Shown here piece by piece: positions 1-8,658 of a stretch of DNA of 64,000 nucleotides; the first letter of the stretch is position 1; each line of letters opens with the position of its first letter. This stretch comes from an uncultured Methylopila sp. (lineage in GTDB: Bacteria; Pseudomonadota; Alphaproteobacteria; Rhizobiales; Methylopilaceae): positions 1 to 64,000 of the forward strand of contig CABHPB010000063.1 in NCBI GenBank assembly GCA_902168115.1, given 5' to 3'. The notes below the pieces were generated by a model. The model did no database searches. It had not been told where the DNA came from and saw only the letters and a list, made by a program, of their open reading frames with translations. A program made the translations under genes and the position numbers.

Positions 1-2
1 CG

Positions 3-170
3 ATCGGCTTCCTGGTCGACGCCGGCACGGCGATGATCTGGCGCGGGCCGATGGTGATGTCGGCGCTGACGCAGATGCTCACCGAGGTCGACTGGGGCGA
101 GCTCGACATGCTGATCGTCGACATGCCCGAGGACGTCGAACGGGCGGCTGCGCTCCTCAAGGGGACCTAA
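3..170 (+). pseudogene. 3' end of a Mrp/ApbC-family ATPase, apparently truncated
   Basis: The frame is open from the window edge to TAA at 168-170 (55 residues visible). It reads as the middle of a Mrp/ApbC Fe-S carrier ATPase, with the family's IWRGPMVMSALTQ stretch followed by WGELD and IVDMP. In normal Mrp proteins IVDMP is followed by PGTGD and then roughly 120 more residues. Here the sequence switches to EDVERAAALLKGT and stops. It therefore looks like a C-terminally deleted gene or a fusion to another reading frame. The 5' part lies outside the window, so function cannot be judged. The family assignment is firm for the visible part; loss of function is inferred. Confidence 0.6.
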
Positions 171-241
171 AAGGTCGCGTTGCCGCACGATGCGGACGGT
201 GGAATGGTCCTGACATCGCAGCGCTCCGGAGATCCTCGGCC

Positions 242-1033
242 ATGAGCATCGCGAACGCCCTCGCCCGCCTCGTCCTCGCAGCGGCCGCCGCGGTCGCCCT
301 CGCCTCGGGCGCAGCCGCCAAGGAGTGGAAGACGATCCGGATCGGATCGGAGGGCGCCTACCCGCCCTTCAACATGATCGATTCCAACCGGCAGCTTCAG
401 GGTTTTGAGATCGACCTCGCCAAGGCGATCTGCGCCGAGGAGAAGGTCACCTGCGAGTTCGTCGCGCAGGATTGGGAGGGCCTTATCCCGGCGCTGCTCG
501 CCGGCAAGTACGACGCGATCTTCGCCTCCATGTCGATCACCGACGAGCGCAGGAAGGTCATCGCCTTCACCGAAAAATACTACACCTCGCCCTCGCTGTT
601 CGTGACGACGCGCGAGAACGCCTCGCTGCAGCCGACGCCCGAGACGATGAGCGGCAAGACCGTCGGCGCGCAGACCGGCACGGTGAGCGCCCGCTATCTG
701 CAGGAGGTCTACGCCCCCGCCGGCGCCGAGGTGAAGCTCTACGTCACCCAGGACGAGGCCAATCTCGACCTCGCCTCGGGGCGGCTCGACGCCATCCTCG
801 GCGACAAGTTCGTGATGCTGAACTGGCTGGAGAAGTCGGCAGACGGCGGCTGCTGCCAGGTGATCGGCCCGGACTTCGGGGACCCGAAATATTTCGGCGA
901 CGGCATCGGCGCGGGCCTGCGCAAGGGCGACGGCGACCTCAAGGCGCTGCTCGACAAGGGCCTCAAGGCGGTGCGCGCGAGCGGCGAGTACGACCGCATC
1001 AACGCCAAGTATTTCCCGTTCAGCATCTACTGA
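242..1033 (+). CDS. Periplasmic polar amino-acid ABC transporter substrate-binding protein (ArgT/HisJ-like)
   Basis: This 263-residue protein is the solute receptor of an ABC importer for polar or basic amino acids. Residues 1-26 form a Sec signal peptide ending in ASGAAA. The mature protein opens with the family pattern IRIGSEGAYPPFN and continues with GFEIDLAKAIC, FVAQDWEGLIPALLAGKYD and MSITDERRKVIAFTEKYY, all typical of type-3 solute-binding proteins of the lysine/arginine/ornithine/histidine group. The ATG has a CGGAGA sequence a little upstream. Two permease genes follow after a 214-base gap holding a palindromic repeat, so they may be co-transcribed. The exact substrate cannot be read from the sequence. 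Confidence 0.9.
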   Translation: MSIANALARLVLAAAAAVALASGAAAKEWKTIRIGSEGAYPPFNMIDSNRQLQGFEIDLAKAICAEEKVTCEFVAQDWEGLIPALLAGKYDAIFASMSITDERRKVIAFTEKYYTSPSLFVTTRENASLQPTPETMSGKTVGAQTGTVSARYLQEVYAPAGAEVKLYVTQDEANLDLASGRLDAILGDKFVMLNWLEKSADGGCCQVIGPDFGDPKYFGDGIGAGLRKGDGDLKALLDKGLKAVRASGEYDRINAKYFPFSIY

Positions 1034-1064
1034 CACGACTGCGGCGCGATGGGAGAGGCGAACT

Positions 1065-1202
1065 GCGTGCTTCGAGACGCCTCGCTGGAGCGAGGCTCCT
1101 CGGCATGAGGAATGTCGAGGATGCCGGAGCGCAGACCTACGGGCATAGCCAAACGGTCCTCATGCTGAGGAGCCGGCCCCCGGCCGGCGTCTCGAAGCAC
1201 GC
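1065..1202. repeat. Intergenic palindromic element (Rhizobiales REP-like)
   Basis: A perfect 17-base inverted repeat (1065-1081 and 1186-1202, outer bases GCGTGCTTCGAGACGCC) encloses a second, shorter inverted pair built on CCTCGGCATGAGG and CCTCATGCTGAGG. The whole can fold into a long cruciform or hairpin between the binding-protein gene and the permease genes. Elements with the core CTTCGAGACGCC...CCTCAGCATGAGG are, from general knowledge, abundant between genes in Hyphomicrobiales. In this position it could dampen or stabilise the distal transcript. No transposase is nearby. Confidence 0.75.
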
Positions 1203-1247
1203 ACTCGGCTTCCGCCTCCCCTCCATCGACTCAACGTACGACGTACG

Positions 1248-1988
1248 GTGACGGAGCTACTGGCGCCCCTCGCTTTCGGTCCGTCCGGCTGGGGCGACGA
1301 ACTCGTCGCCGGCGCCTGGCTCACCCTGCGCCTCGCCCTCGTGACGCTACCGATCGGCCTCGCCATCGGGCTCGGCGTCGCCCTGATGCGCGACGGCGGG
1401 AGCCGGGTCCTGCGATCCGTCGGCGAGCTCTACGGCGCCGTCTTCCGCGGCCTGCCGGAGCTGCTGACGATCTTCATCGTCTATTACGGCGCGCCGCGGC
1501 TTGCGACCCACGTCCTCGCCCTAGCCGAAGCGACGCTCGGCCTGCCGCTTTCGGGAACGCAGGTCCAGATCGACGGCTTCATGGCCGGCGTTCTGGCGCT
1601 CGCGCTCGTGCTCGGTGCCTTTTCCAGCGAGGTGTTTCTCGGGGCGATCCGCGCCGTGCCCGCAGGACAGCGGGAAGCCTCCGACGCGCTCGGGATGAGC
1701 CGGCGCCAGGCGTTCCGGCTCGTGATCCTGCCGCAGGTGATGCGGCTCGCCTTTCCCGGCCTCGCCAACAACTGGATGACGCTGCTGAAGGACACCTCGC
1801 TCGTCAGCGTCATCGCCCTGCCCGAGCTGATGCGGCAGGCCAATCTCGCGGCGATCGCGACCCGCCAGCCCTTCCTGTTCTATCTCGCCGCCTGTTTGCT
1901 CTACCTCGCGATGTCGGTCGCCTCGGAGAGACTGAGGCGTCGCATCGAGCCCGCGGCCTCGCCCCGCAGCGCGGAGCCCGCCCGGTGA
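1248..1988 (+). CDS. Polar amino-acid ABC transporter permease (HisQ-like)
   Basis: This 246-residue inner-membrane permease has a GTG start. It shows the HisM/GlnP-type architecture: several hydrophobic spans, the early motif FRGLPELLTIFIVYYG, and the cytoplasmic EAA loop (REASDALGMSRRQAFRLVILPQ) that docks the ATPase. The stop overlaps the GTG of the next permease (GTGA), so the two are translationally coupled and should form the heterodimeric channel. The usual HisP ATPase is not adjacent. An alternative start would be an internal GTG or ATG, but the coding bias supports the one given. Confidence 0.88.
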   Translation: MTELLAPLAFGPSGWGDELVAGAWLTLRLALVTLPIGLAIGLGVALMRDGGSRVLRSVGELYGAVFRGLPELLTIFIVYYGAPRLATHVLALAEATLGLPLSGTQVQIDGFMAGVLALALVLGAFSSEVFLGAIRAVPAGQREASDALGMSRRQAFRLVILPQVMRLAFPGLANNWMTLLKDTSLVSVIALPELMRQANLAAIATRQPFLFYLAACLLYLAMSVASERLRRRIEPAASPRSAEPAR

Positions 1989-2713
1989 ACGGCGCCGACG
2001 TCCTCGCGGTCGCGGGCGCGCTCGGCTTCGACGCGCCGCTTCTGGAGCGCTACGGGCCGCTGCTGCTTCAGGGGCTGAAAACCACGCTGGAGCTTGTCGC
2101 GATCTCGGTGCCGATCGGCTTCCTGCTCGCCCTCGCCCTCGCCTATGCGAGGCTGGAGGGCGGCCCCGCCACGCGCGGACCGGCCACGGCGTTCATGAGC
2201 TTTTTTCGCGGCACGCCGGCGCTTTGCCAGCTGTTCCTGATCTACTACGGCGCCGGGCAGTTCCACGCCGCGCTGCAGTCCGCCGGCCTGTGGTGGATCT
2301 TCCGCGACGCCTTCTGGTGCGCGGCGCTGGCCTTCACGCTAAACACCGCCGCCTATCAGGCCGAGATCATCCGCGGCGCGATCGCGAACCTGCCCGCCGG
2401 GCAGCGAGAGGCGGCCGAGGCGCTCGGCTACGGGACGCCCGGCGCGTGGCGCCGCGTGCTGCTGCCGCAGGCCCTGCTGGTCGCGCTGCGCCCGCTCGGC
2501 AACGAGCTGATCCTGATGATCAAGACGAGCTCGGTCGCGAGCGTCGTCACCGTCGTCGACATCATGGGCGCGACCAAGCGCGCCTTCTCGGGCTCGCTCG
2601 ACTTCGAGGTCTACCTCTGGGCGGCGCTGGTCTATCTCGCGCTGGTCGAGATCGTCCGCCGCGTCTGGAACGCGCTCGAACGGCGCATGACGCGGCATCT
2701 GCGGACGGCGTGA
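1985..2713 (+). CDS. Polar amino-acid ABC transporter permease (HisM-like)
   Basis: This 242-residue membrane permease starts with a GTG that overlaps the stop of the upstream permease. It carries the family signature FRGTPALCQLFLIYYG, the hydrophobic spans, and the EAA-loop block REAAEALGYGTPGAWRRVLLPQ at about two thirds of its length. With the binding protein at 242-1033 and the HisQ-like partner it makes an importer lacking only the ATP-binding subunit. The sequence after its stop is repeat DNA and the next gene is on the other strand, so the operon ends here. The ATPase must be supplied from elsewhere. Confidence 0.88.
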   Translation: MNGADVLAVAGALGFDAPLLERYGPLLLQGLKTTLELVAISVPIGFLLALALAYARLEGGPATRGPATAFMSFFRGTPALCQLFLIYYGAGQFHAALQSAGLWWIFRDAFWCAALAFTLNTAAYQAEIIRGAIANLPAGQREAAEALGYGTPGAWRRVLLPQALLVALRPLGNELILMIKTSSVASVVTVVDIMGATKRAFSGSLDFEVYLWAALVYLALVEIVRRVWNALERRMTRHLRTA

Positions 2714-2750
2714 CCGCCGCTCGAGAGAACGGCGCCCTCTCCGTCGTCGT

Positions 2751-2828
2751 CCTCCGGCTCGGCCGGAGGACCCACATCTATCGTCGAGCTCGACGCCGGT
2801 CGTGGATGGTCCGGTCAGGCCGGACCAT
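2751..2828. repeat. Two short palindromic hairpins downstream of the ABC operon
   Basis: Two inverted repeats follow the permease stop. CCTCCGGC/GCCGGAGG (2751-2758 and 2762-2769) has a 3-base loop. ATGGTCCGG/CCGGACCAT (2806-2814 and 2820-2828) has a 5-base loop and sits in the context GTCGTGG...ATGACG, which is a common Hyphomicrobiales intergenic palindrome. Neither is followed by a T-run, so they are repeat elements first. They may still slow RNA decay or stop transcription. Confidence 0.65.
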
Positions 2829-2886
2829 GACGAAGCGTTTCAGCGGGATCGGATAGCGCACCTGCGGACGGCGTGAACCGCCCCTC

Positions 2887-2998
2887 GTCCCGGCCTTGAG
2901 CCGGGACCCAGACACGCCGAAGGTCAAAGATCAGGGACCCCGCGCGACGACTTACCTTGCGCGCGCAGCGGCTATGGCTCCCGGCTCAAGGCCGCGAC
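2887..2998. repeat. Long palindromic repeat, copy A
   Basis: Arms of 20 bases (2887-2906 and 2979-2998, core GTCCCGGCCTTGAGCCGGGA) are complementary with a single mismatch and separated by about 70 bases. The same element recurs at 36072-36159 with nearly identical arms and a different middle, so it is a dispersed family. It fills the space between the hisM-like gene and the metal-sensor gene; no gene is visible in 2714-3011. Confidence 0.75.
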
Positions 2999-3011
2999 AA
3001 GGGCGTCGCCG

Positions 3012-3467
3012 CTACTTCTCGTCCGCGTCGGCGCCCTTGTCGATCTCGTCGCGGTCGGCCTCCGGAAGGTCCGGCAGGGCGTCGACGATCGCGCCGTGCA
3101 CCAGCTTCTGGAAGTTCTCGGCCTTGTCGCGCAGCGCCGCGAAGGCGGTCTCGACGTGTTCCTTGTTGACCGGGTCCTCGCGCATCGCCCGGCGCGAGGC
3201 GCGGCGGGCGACCTTCAGCTCGTCCAGCGCCTGGCTCAGCTCGAACTTGCGGTCCAGAAGCCGCGCGCGAACCTTGTCGCCGACGGCCTTCGGATACTTG
3301 TTCGCGATGAACTCGATCGTGTTTTCGATGTTCCGCGGACCCTTGCCGCCCTTCACCTTATAGCCGGCATAGGCGATGTAGCCGAGGTAGCCGGCCGCGA
3401 CGAGGTTCACCGCGAGCGAGACCACCAGCAGCAGATAGACCAGTCCGTGGGGCCGTCTCGACGTCAT
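3012..3467 (-). CDS. Periplasmic heavy-metal sensor-like membrane protein
   Basis: This 151-residue protein has one N-terminal transmembrane segment (LVYLLLVVSLAVNLVAAGYLGY) and a highly charged, helical periplasmic part of about 115 residues. The second half (LLDRKFELSQALDELKVARR and the following charged helix) resembles the Metal_resist/CnrX-Spy family of helical-hairpin periplasmic sensors. The ATG overlaps the stop of the anti-sigma gene (TGATG), so the two are coupled. In CnrYXH-type systems such a protein modulates the anti-sigma factor in response to metal or envelope stress. Few histidines are visible, so metal binding is unproven. Confidence 0.65.
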   Translation of the reverse strand: MTSRRPHGLVYLLLVVSLAVNLVAAGYLGYIAYAGYKVKGGKGPRNIENTIEFIANKYPKAVGDKVRARLLDRKFELSQALDELKVARRASRRAMREDPVNKEHVETAFAALRDKAENFQKLVHGAIVDALPDLPEADRDEIDKGADADEK

Positions 3468-3877
3468 CAAATGTCGGGTTCCAGCGAAACGAGCGGCGAG
3501 GACAGGTCGTCGTCGGCCTGCGCCGGGACCGTCACCGCCCCGATCGCGACGCCGAGCGCGAGCGCGGCCACGCAGAAGCTGGCGCTCGCCAGCGCGAAGC
3601 GGCGGGGCGAGTCGAGCAGCCAGCCGAGCCTGTCGGACCGGCGCGACTGGACGTCGGCGACCACGCGGAAGGCGAAACCGTTCGGAACCCGGGCCTCCGC
3701 CGCCTCGGCCACGAGCTCGGCCAGCCTCAGGGCGTCGGCGTGCAGCCGGCGCGCATCGGCGGAGCGGACGACGAGCGCCCTCGCCTCGGCTCCCTCCTCG
3801 GCGGGCCAGCGCGCGAAATCTGGCCCGAGGGCGTCGAGCCGCTCGGCGAACCGGTCGATCCTCCTCGTGTCTTCCAT
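3467..3877 (-). CDS. Putative anti-sigma factor, single-pass membrane protein
   Basis: The 136-residue product has a soluble N-terminal part (RIDRFAERLDALGPDFARWP...) and one hydrophobic span near residues 95-115 (ALASASFCVAALALGVAIG), followed by a short periplasmic tail. That layout, and its place one base after the ECF sigma stop and one base over the metal-sensor start, indicate an anti-sigma factor that holds the sigma at the membrane. No classical zinc-binding HXXXCXXC motif is present, so it is not a ZAS-type anti-sigma. The ATG at 3877 is chosen because it gives tight coupling; longer readings run back into the sigma gene. Confidence 0.6.
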   Translation of the reverse strand: MEDTRRIDRFAERLDALGPDFARWPAEEGAEARALVVRSADARRLHADALRLAELVAEAAEARVPNGFAFRVVADVQSRRSDRLGWLLDSPRRFALASASFCVAALALGVAIGAVTVPAQADDDLSSPLVSLEPDI

Positions 3878-3878
3878 C

Positions 3879-4505
3879 TCAAGCCTCCTCGCGCGCGGCC
3901 AGTTTCGCGCGCAGCGTGCGCCTTGCCCGCACCAGCATGGATTCCACAGCCTTCTCGCTCGCGCCAAGCATCTTGGCGATCTCGGCGTTCGAGCGTTCTC
4001 CGTCCGCCGACAGCAGCAGCGCGGCGCGCTGGCGCGCCGGCAGCGCCTTGATGTCGGCCCGCACCGCCTCGATCTCGTTCCTGTCGCTCAACGCATGCTC
4101 CGGATCCGGCTCGTCCGAGGGCGGGTCGAACGTGTCCGCGAAGGGCAGGAAGCGGCGGATGCGCTGCCGGCGCTCGCGGTCCACGCACAGGTTCACCACG
4201 ATCCGGTGCAGCCAGGTCGAGACCTTGGCCCCGCCGGGCTGCCAGCGTCCCGCCGCGCGCCAGACGCGCCAGAACGCCTCCTGGACGATGTCCTCGGCCT
4301 CGGCGGCGGAGCCGGTGAAGCGGTGCGCCAGCGCCTGCGCCTTCGGCCCGTGCCGCGCGACCAGCCGCGAAAAGGCGCGCTGGTCGCCCGCGGCGACGCG
4401 CGCCATCAGCGCGTCGTCCTCGCTCGGCTCATGCGCCTCGGTCTGGGGAGCGTCGGTCACGGCGCCCCCGTCGTAGGCGAGTCTGAGCGCAACGCCATTG
4501 GCCAT
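3879..4505 (-). CDS. ECF-type RNA polymerase sigma factor
   Basis: This 208-residue sigma-70 family protein has an N-terminal extension of about 30 residues. Region 2 (GDQRAFSRLVARHGPKAQAL through AEDIVQEAFWRVWRAA) follows, and then region 4 (LPARQRAALLLSADGERSNA and the helix-turn-helix MLGASEKAVESMLVRARRTL). It heads a tightly packed unit with a membrane anti-sigma candidate and a periplasmic sensor. The EF-hand gene lies 46 bases upstream on the same strand and may be a target or co-transcribed. The trigger is probably envelope or metal stress, inferred from the partners. ATG at 4505 is used; an in-frame GTG lies slightly downstream. Confidence 0.88.
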   Translation of the reverse strand: MANGVALRLAYDGGAVTDAPQTEAHEPSEDDALMARVAAGDQRAFSRLVARHGPKAQALAHRFTGSAAEAEDIVQEAFWRVWRAAGRWQPGGAKVSTWLHRIVVNLCVDRERRQRIRRFLPFADTFDPPSDEPDPEHALSDRNEIEAVRADIKALPARQRAALLLSADGERSNAEIAKMLGASEKAVESMLVRARRTLRAKLAAREEA

Positions 4506-4551
4506 CCGTCAGCGCCCCTTGCGTCAGGGCTCATTCACGAAGCGTACGGAC

Positions 4552-5034
4552 TCAATCGCGCTTTTTCCGCGACCCTTTCCGGTCGAGATACATCTCGAGC
4601 TCGGCCTTGGTCACCTTGCCGTCGCGGTTTTCGTCGGCCCGGGAGAACCAGCGCGGGGTCATCGACATGAACTCCTGCTGGGTGACCTTGCCGTCGCGGT
4701 TCTCGTCGGCGCGCTGGAAGCGCTTGGCGATCTTGTCGCCGCCCTTGCCTTTGCCCTTCCTGGCGCGCTTGGCCTTGATGGCCTCGATCTCGGACCGGTC
4801 GATCACGCCGTCGTTGTTGGCGTCGAGGCGCTGGAACGAACGCTCCTGCTTGCGCTCGAGCTCGCTTTGGTCGACCGCGCCGTCGCCGTTCTTGTCGAGG
4901 CGCTCGAAGGTGCGGGTCATGCGGTCGGCGCGCTTCTCCATGCGGCTGTCCTGCGCCATCGCGGGAGCCGATGCGGCGACGGCCACGCCGAGCGCAAGCG
5001 CCAGGGCTGCGAGGGCGGGCATACGACGGTTCAT
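4552..5034 (-). CDS. Secreted EF-hand calcium-binding protein
   Basis: The product has 160 residues: a signal peptide (to about residue 28, ending APAMAQ) followed by four EF-hand loops with the DxNxDGxxDxxE pattern (DKNGDGAVDQSE, DANNDGVIDRSE, DENRDGKVTQQE, DENRDGKVTKAE). It ends in a basic tail (KGSRKKRD). The protein is therefore periplasmic or secreted and predicted to bind Ca2+. An AGGAG Shine-Dalgarno lies nine bases before ATG 5034, which is why this start is preferred over much longer upstream readings. It sits just ahead of the ECF sigma cluster on the same strand, suggesting shared regulation. Its biological role is unknown. Confidence 0.88.
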   Translation of the reverse strand: MNRRMPALAALALALGVAVAASAPAMAQDSRMEKRADRMTRTFERLDKNGDGAVDQSELERKQERSFQRLDANNDGVIDRSEIEAIKAKRARKGKGKGGDKIAKRFQRADENRDGKVTQQEFMSMTPRWFSRADENRDGKVTKAELEMYLDRKGSRKKRD

Positions 5035-5074
5035 GACAGTTGCTCCTTGGCGTTCAGGTGACGTTCTGCGGCTC

Positions 5075-5833
5075 TCACGCTGCGATCGTCCCCGCCCTGC
5101 GGAATTCATCCATCGACCGTGTGAAATCGCTTTCGAGGGCCGCGCGCGCCAACACACGGTAGACCGGTAGAACCTCCGCCTCGAACCATGGGTTCCGCCT
5201 GAGCCAGGCGTTGTTGCGCCACGACGGGTGCGGAAGCGGCGCGACGACCGGCCGTCCTGCGCGCCCGAGGGCGCGCCGCCAGCCTTCGACGGTCGCGGTG
5301 AGGGTCGCCCCGGCCTCCGACCCGAGGTGCCAGAGCTGAGCCGGCCGGCCGACGGCGAACAGCAGCTCGACGCCTGAGAGTTCTGAGAACAGGCGGTCGC
5401 GCCAGGCCGGCGCGCATTCCCGGCGCGGCGGACGGTCGGCGCCGTCGGGGGTGAGGCCCGGGAAGCAGAAGCCCATCGGCACGATCGTGACGCGGGCCTC
5501 ATCGTAGAACTCGGCCTCGTCCATGCCGAGCCATGCCCTCAGGCGCACGCCGGACGGGTCGGTGAACGGCACGCCGCTCGCATGGACGCGCACGCCCGGC
5601 GCCTGCCCGCAGATCGCGATCCGCGCGCTCGCCTTCGCCCTGACGACCGGCCTTGGCGCATGCGGCAAAGGCGCGCCGCGCGGGTGGTCGCGGCAGATCA
5701 CGCAGGCCCGGATTTCGGCGAGCAGAGCGTCGAGCCGGCCCTGTGGACAAGCCCCGCCGGCGCCCCGCTTTGCGTCGCTTCCGTTCAATTGCCGTCCTTC
5801 GTGGTGAGCCGGTCTTAATGGTTTACGAGCCAT
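5075..5833 (-). CDS. Uracil-DNA glycosylase family protein
   Basis: This 252-residue protein belongs to the UDG superfamily that removes uracil from DNA. Visible motifs are the active-site water-binding loop ICGQAPGVRVHASGVPF (GQAPG form), the cysteine pair CVICRD near the N-terminus, and the C-terminal minor-groove motif PLPHPSWRNNAWLRRNPWF containing HPS. This form resembles the small family often annotated simply as uracil-DNA glycosylase family protein, not Ung. The N-terminus is uncertain because the first 25 residues are basic and poorly conserved-looking. It is transcribed toward the EF-hand gene with a 40-base gap. Confidence 0.82.
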   Translation of the reverse strand: MARKPLRPAHHEGRQLNGSDAKRGAGGACPQGRLDALLAEIRACVICRDHPRGAPLPHAPRPVVRAKASARIAICGQAPGVRVHASGVPFTDPSGVRLRAWLGMDEAEFYDEARVTIVPMGFCFPGLTPDGADRPPRRECAPAWRDRLFSELSGVELLFAVGRPAQLWHLGSEAGATLTATVEGWRRALGRAGRPVVAPLPHPSWRNNAWLRRNPWFEAEVLPVYRVLARAALESDFTRSMDEFRRAGTIAA

Positions 5834-5871
5834 GATGGGGCTCCTGTCAGTCGCGTATCACGGATCAACTC

Positions 5872-7437
<1,566 letters not shown>

Positions 7438-7447
7438 GCCGGACGTT

Positions 7448-8491
7448 TCAGTCCCGGTTCGAGACCGCCGCTTCCTGGAAGGTCGCCATGCCGTTGTGGC
7501 AGGCGGCGGCGGCGCGCACGACCGCGACGGCGAGCGCGCCGCCCGATCCCTCGCCGAGCCGCATGCCGAGGTCGAGGATCGGCCGCAGCTCGAGCCGCTC
7601 CAGCAGCCGGCCGTGCGCCTTTTCCGCCGACCGGTGGCCGGCGACGCAGTGGTCGAGCGCGCTCGCGTCGAGGGCGTGGAGGACCGCAGCGGCGGCCGTC
7701 GCGACGAAGCCGTCGATCACGACCGGCACGCGTTCGATCCGCGCCGCGATGATCGCGCCCGCCATCGCCGCGAACTCCCTGCCGCCGACGCGGCGCAGCG
7801 CCTCGAGCGGATCGTCGAGATGCGATCCGTGCAGCGCATGCGCCGCCTCGACCGCCGCGATCTTGCGGGCGACCGTCTCGTCGTCGGCCGCGGCGCCCCG
7901 CCCGACCCAGTCGCGCGCCTCGCCGCCGAACAGCGCCTGCGACAGTGCGGCGGCGACCGTGGTGTTGCCGATGCCCATCTCGCCGACGACAAGCAGGTCG
8001 ACGCCGCCCGCGATCGCCTCCATGCCATAGGCCATCGTCGCCGCGCACTCGGCCTCGCTCATCGCCGGCGCCTGGGTGATGTCGGGCGTCGGACGGTCGG
8101 AAGCGAGGTCGAACACCTTGAGGCCGATGTCGAAGCTCTTGCAGATCTGGTTGATGGCGGCCCCGCCCGCCGCGAAGGTGTCAAGCATCTGGCGCGTGAC
8201 GCTCGCCGGGAAGGGCGAGACGCCCTGCGCCGTGACGCCGTGGGAGCCGGCGAAGATCGCGACCAGGGGCTTCGACACCGTCGGGCGGGCCTTGCCCTGC
8301 CAGCCGGCCAGCCACTCGGAGATCTCCTCGAGCCGTCCGAGCGCGCCGCCGGGCTTCACCAGCTGCCCTTCGCGCGCCCGCGCCTCGGCGATCGCCGCCC
8401 GGTCCGGTCCGGGCAGGCGCGTCAGCAGCGCCCTTATGTCGTCGAATGGCAGGCCGGTCGGGGAACGGGCGGCGTCCGGACGGGGGGACAT
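7448..8491 (-). CDS. cobT: Nicotinate-nucleotide--dimethylbenzimidazole phosphoribosyltransferase
   Basis: CobT activates the lower ligand of vitamin B12 by moving phosphoribose from nicotinate mononucleotide to dimethylbenzimidazole. The 347-residue product has the family's VAIFAGSHGVTAQGVSPFP block near residue 80, the glycine-rich MGIGNTTVAAAL motif, and the conserved C-terminus LDLGMRLGEGSGGALAV with its catalytic glutamate. ATG 8491 is preferred to an upstream start because the extension lacks similarity. It is divergent from cobS, the next enzyme in nucleotide-loop assembly, and converges with the histidine kinase. No cobalamin riboswitch could be seen in the divergent region. Confidence 0.93.
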   Translation of the reverse strand: MSPRPDAARSPTGLPFDDIRALLTRLPGPDRAAIAEARAREGQLVKPGGALGRLEEISEWLAGWQGKARPTVSKPLVAIFAGSHGVTAQGVSPFPASVTRQMLDTFAAGGAAINQICKSFDIGLKVFDLASDRPTPDITQAPAMSEAECAATMAYGMEAIAGGVDLLVVGEMGIGNTTVAAALSQALFGGEARDWVGRGAAADDETVARKIAAVEAAHALHGSHLDDPLEALRRVGGREFAAMAGAIIAARIERVPVVIDGFVATAAAAVLHALDASALDHCVAGHRSAEKAHGRLLERLELRPILDLGMRLGEGSGGALAVAVVRAAAACHNGMATFQEAAVSNRD

Positions 8492-8658
8492 GGCGTCTCG
8501 CGCGCAATCAATCGAGGCGGCCGGGATAGACCAAGCGGAGAAAGTCGCCAAGAGGAGACCAAGGGCGAAGATCAGCCGGGAAGATGAAGCGCCGCAGCCC
8601 GTGATCGTGTAGGGACGTGCCGTCGGCCGCGATGCGGTCGCCCCTCGCCGGAGCCCGC

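Noticed and set aside
8492-8658. A cobalamin riboswitch between cobT and cobS
   Set aside because: The interval is short and lacks a recognisable B12-box; no matching set of stems could be drawn.
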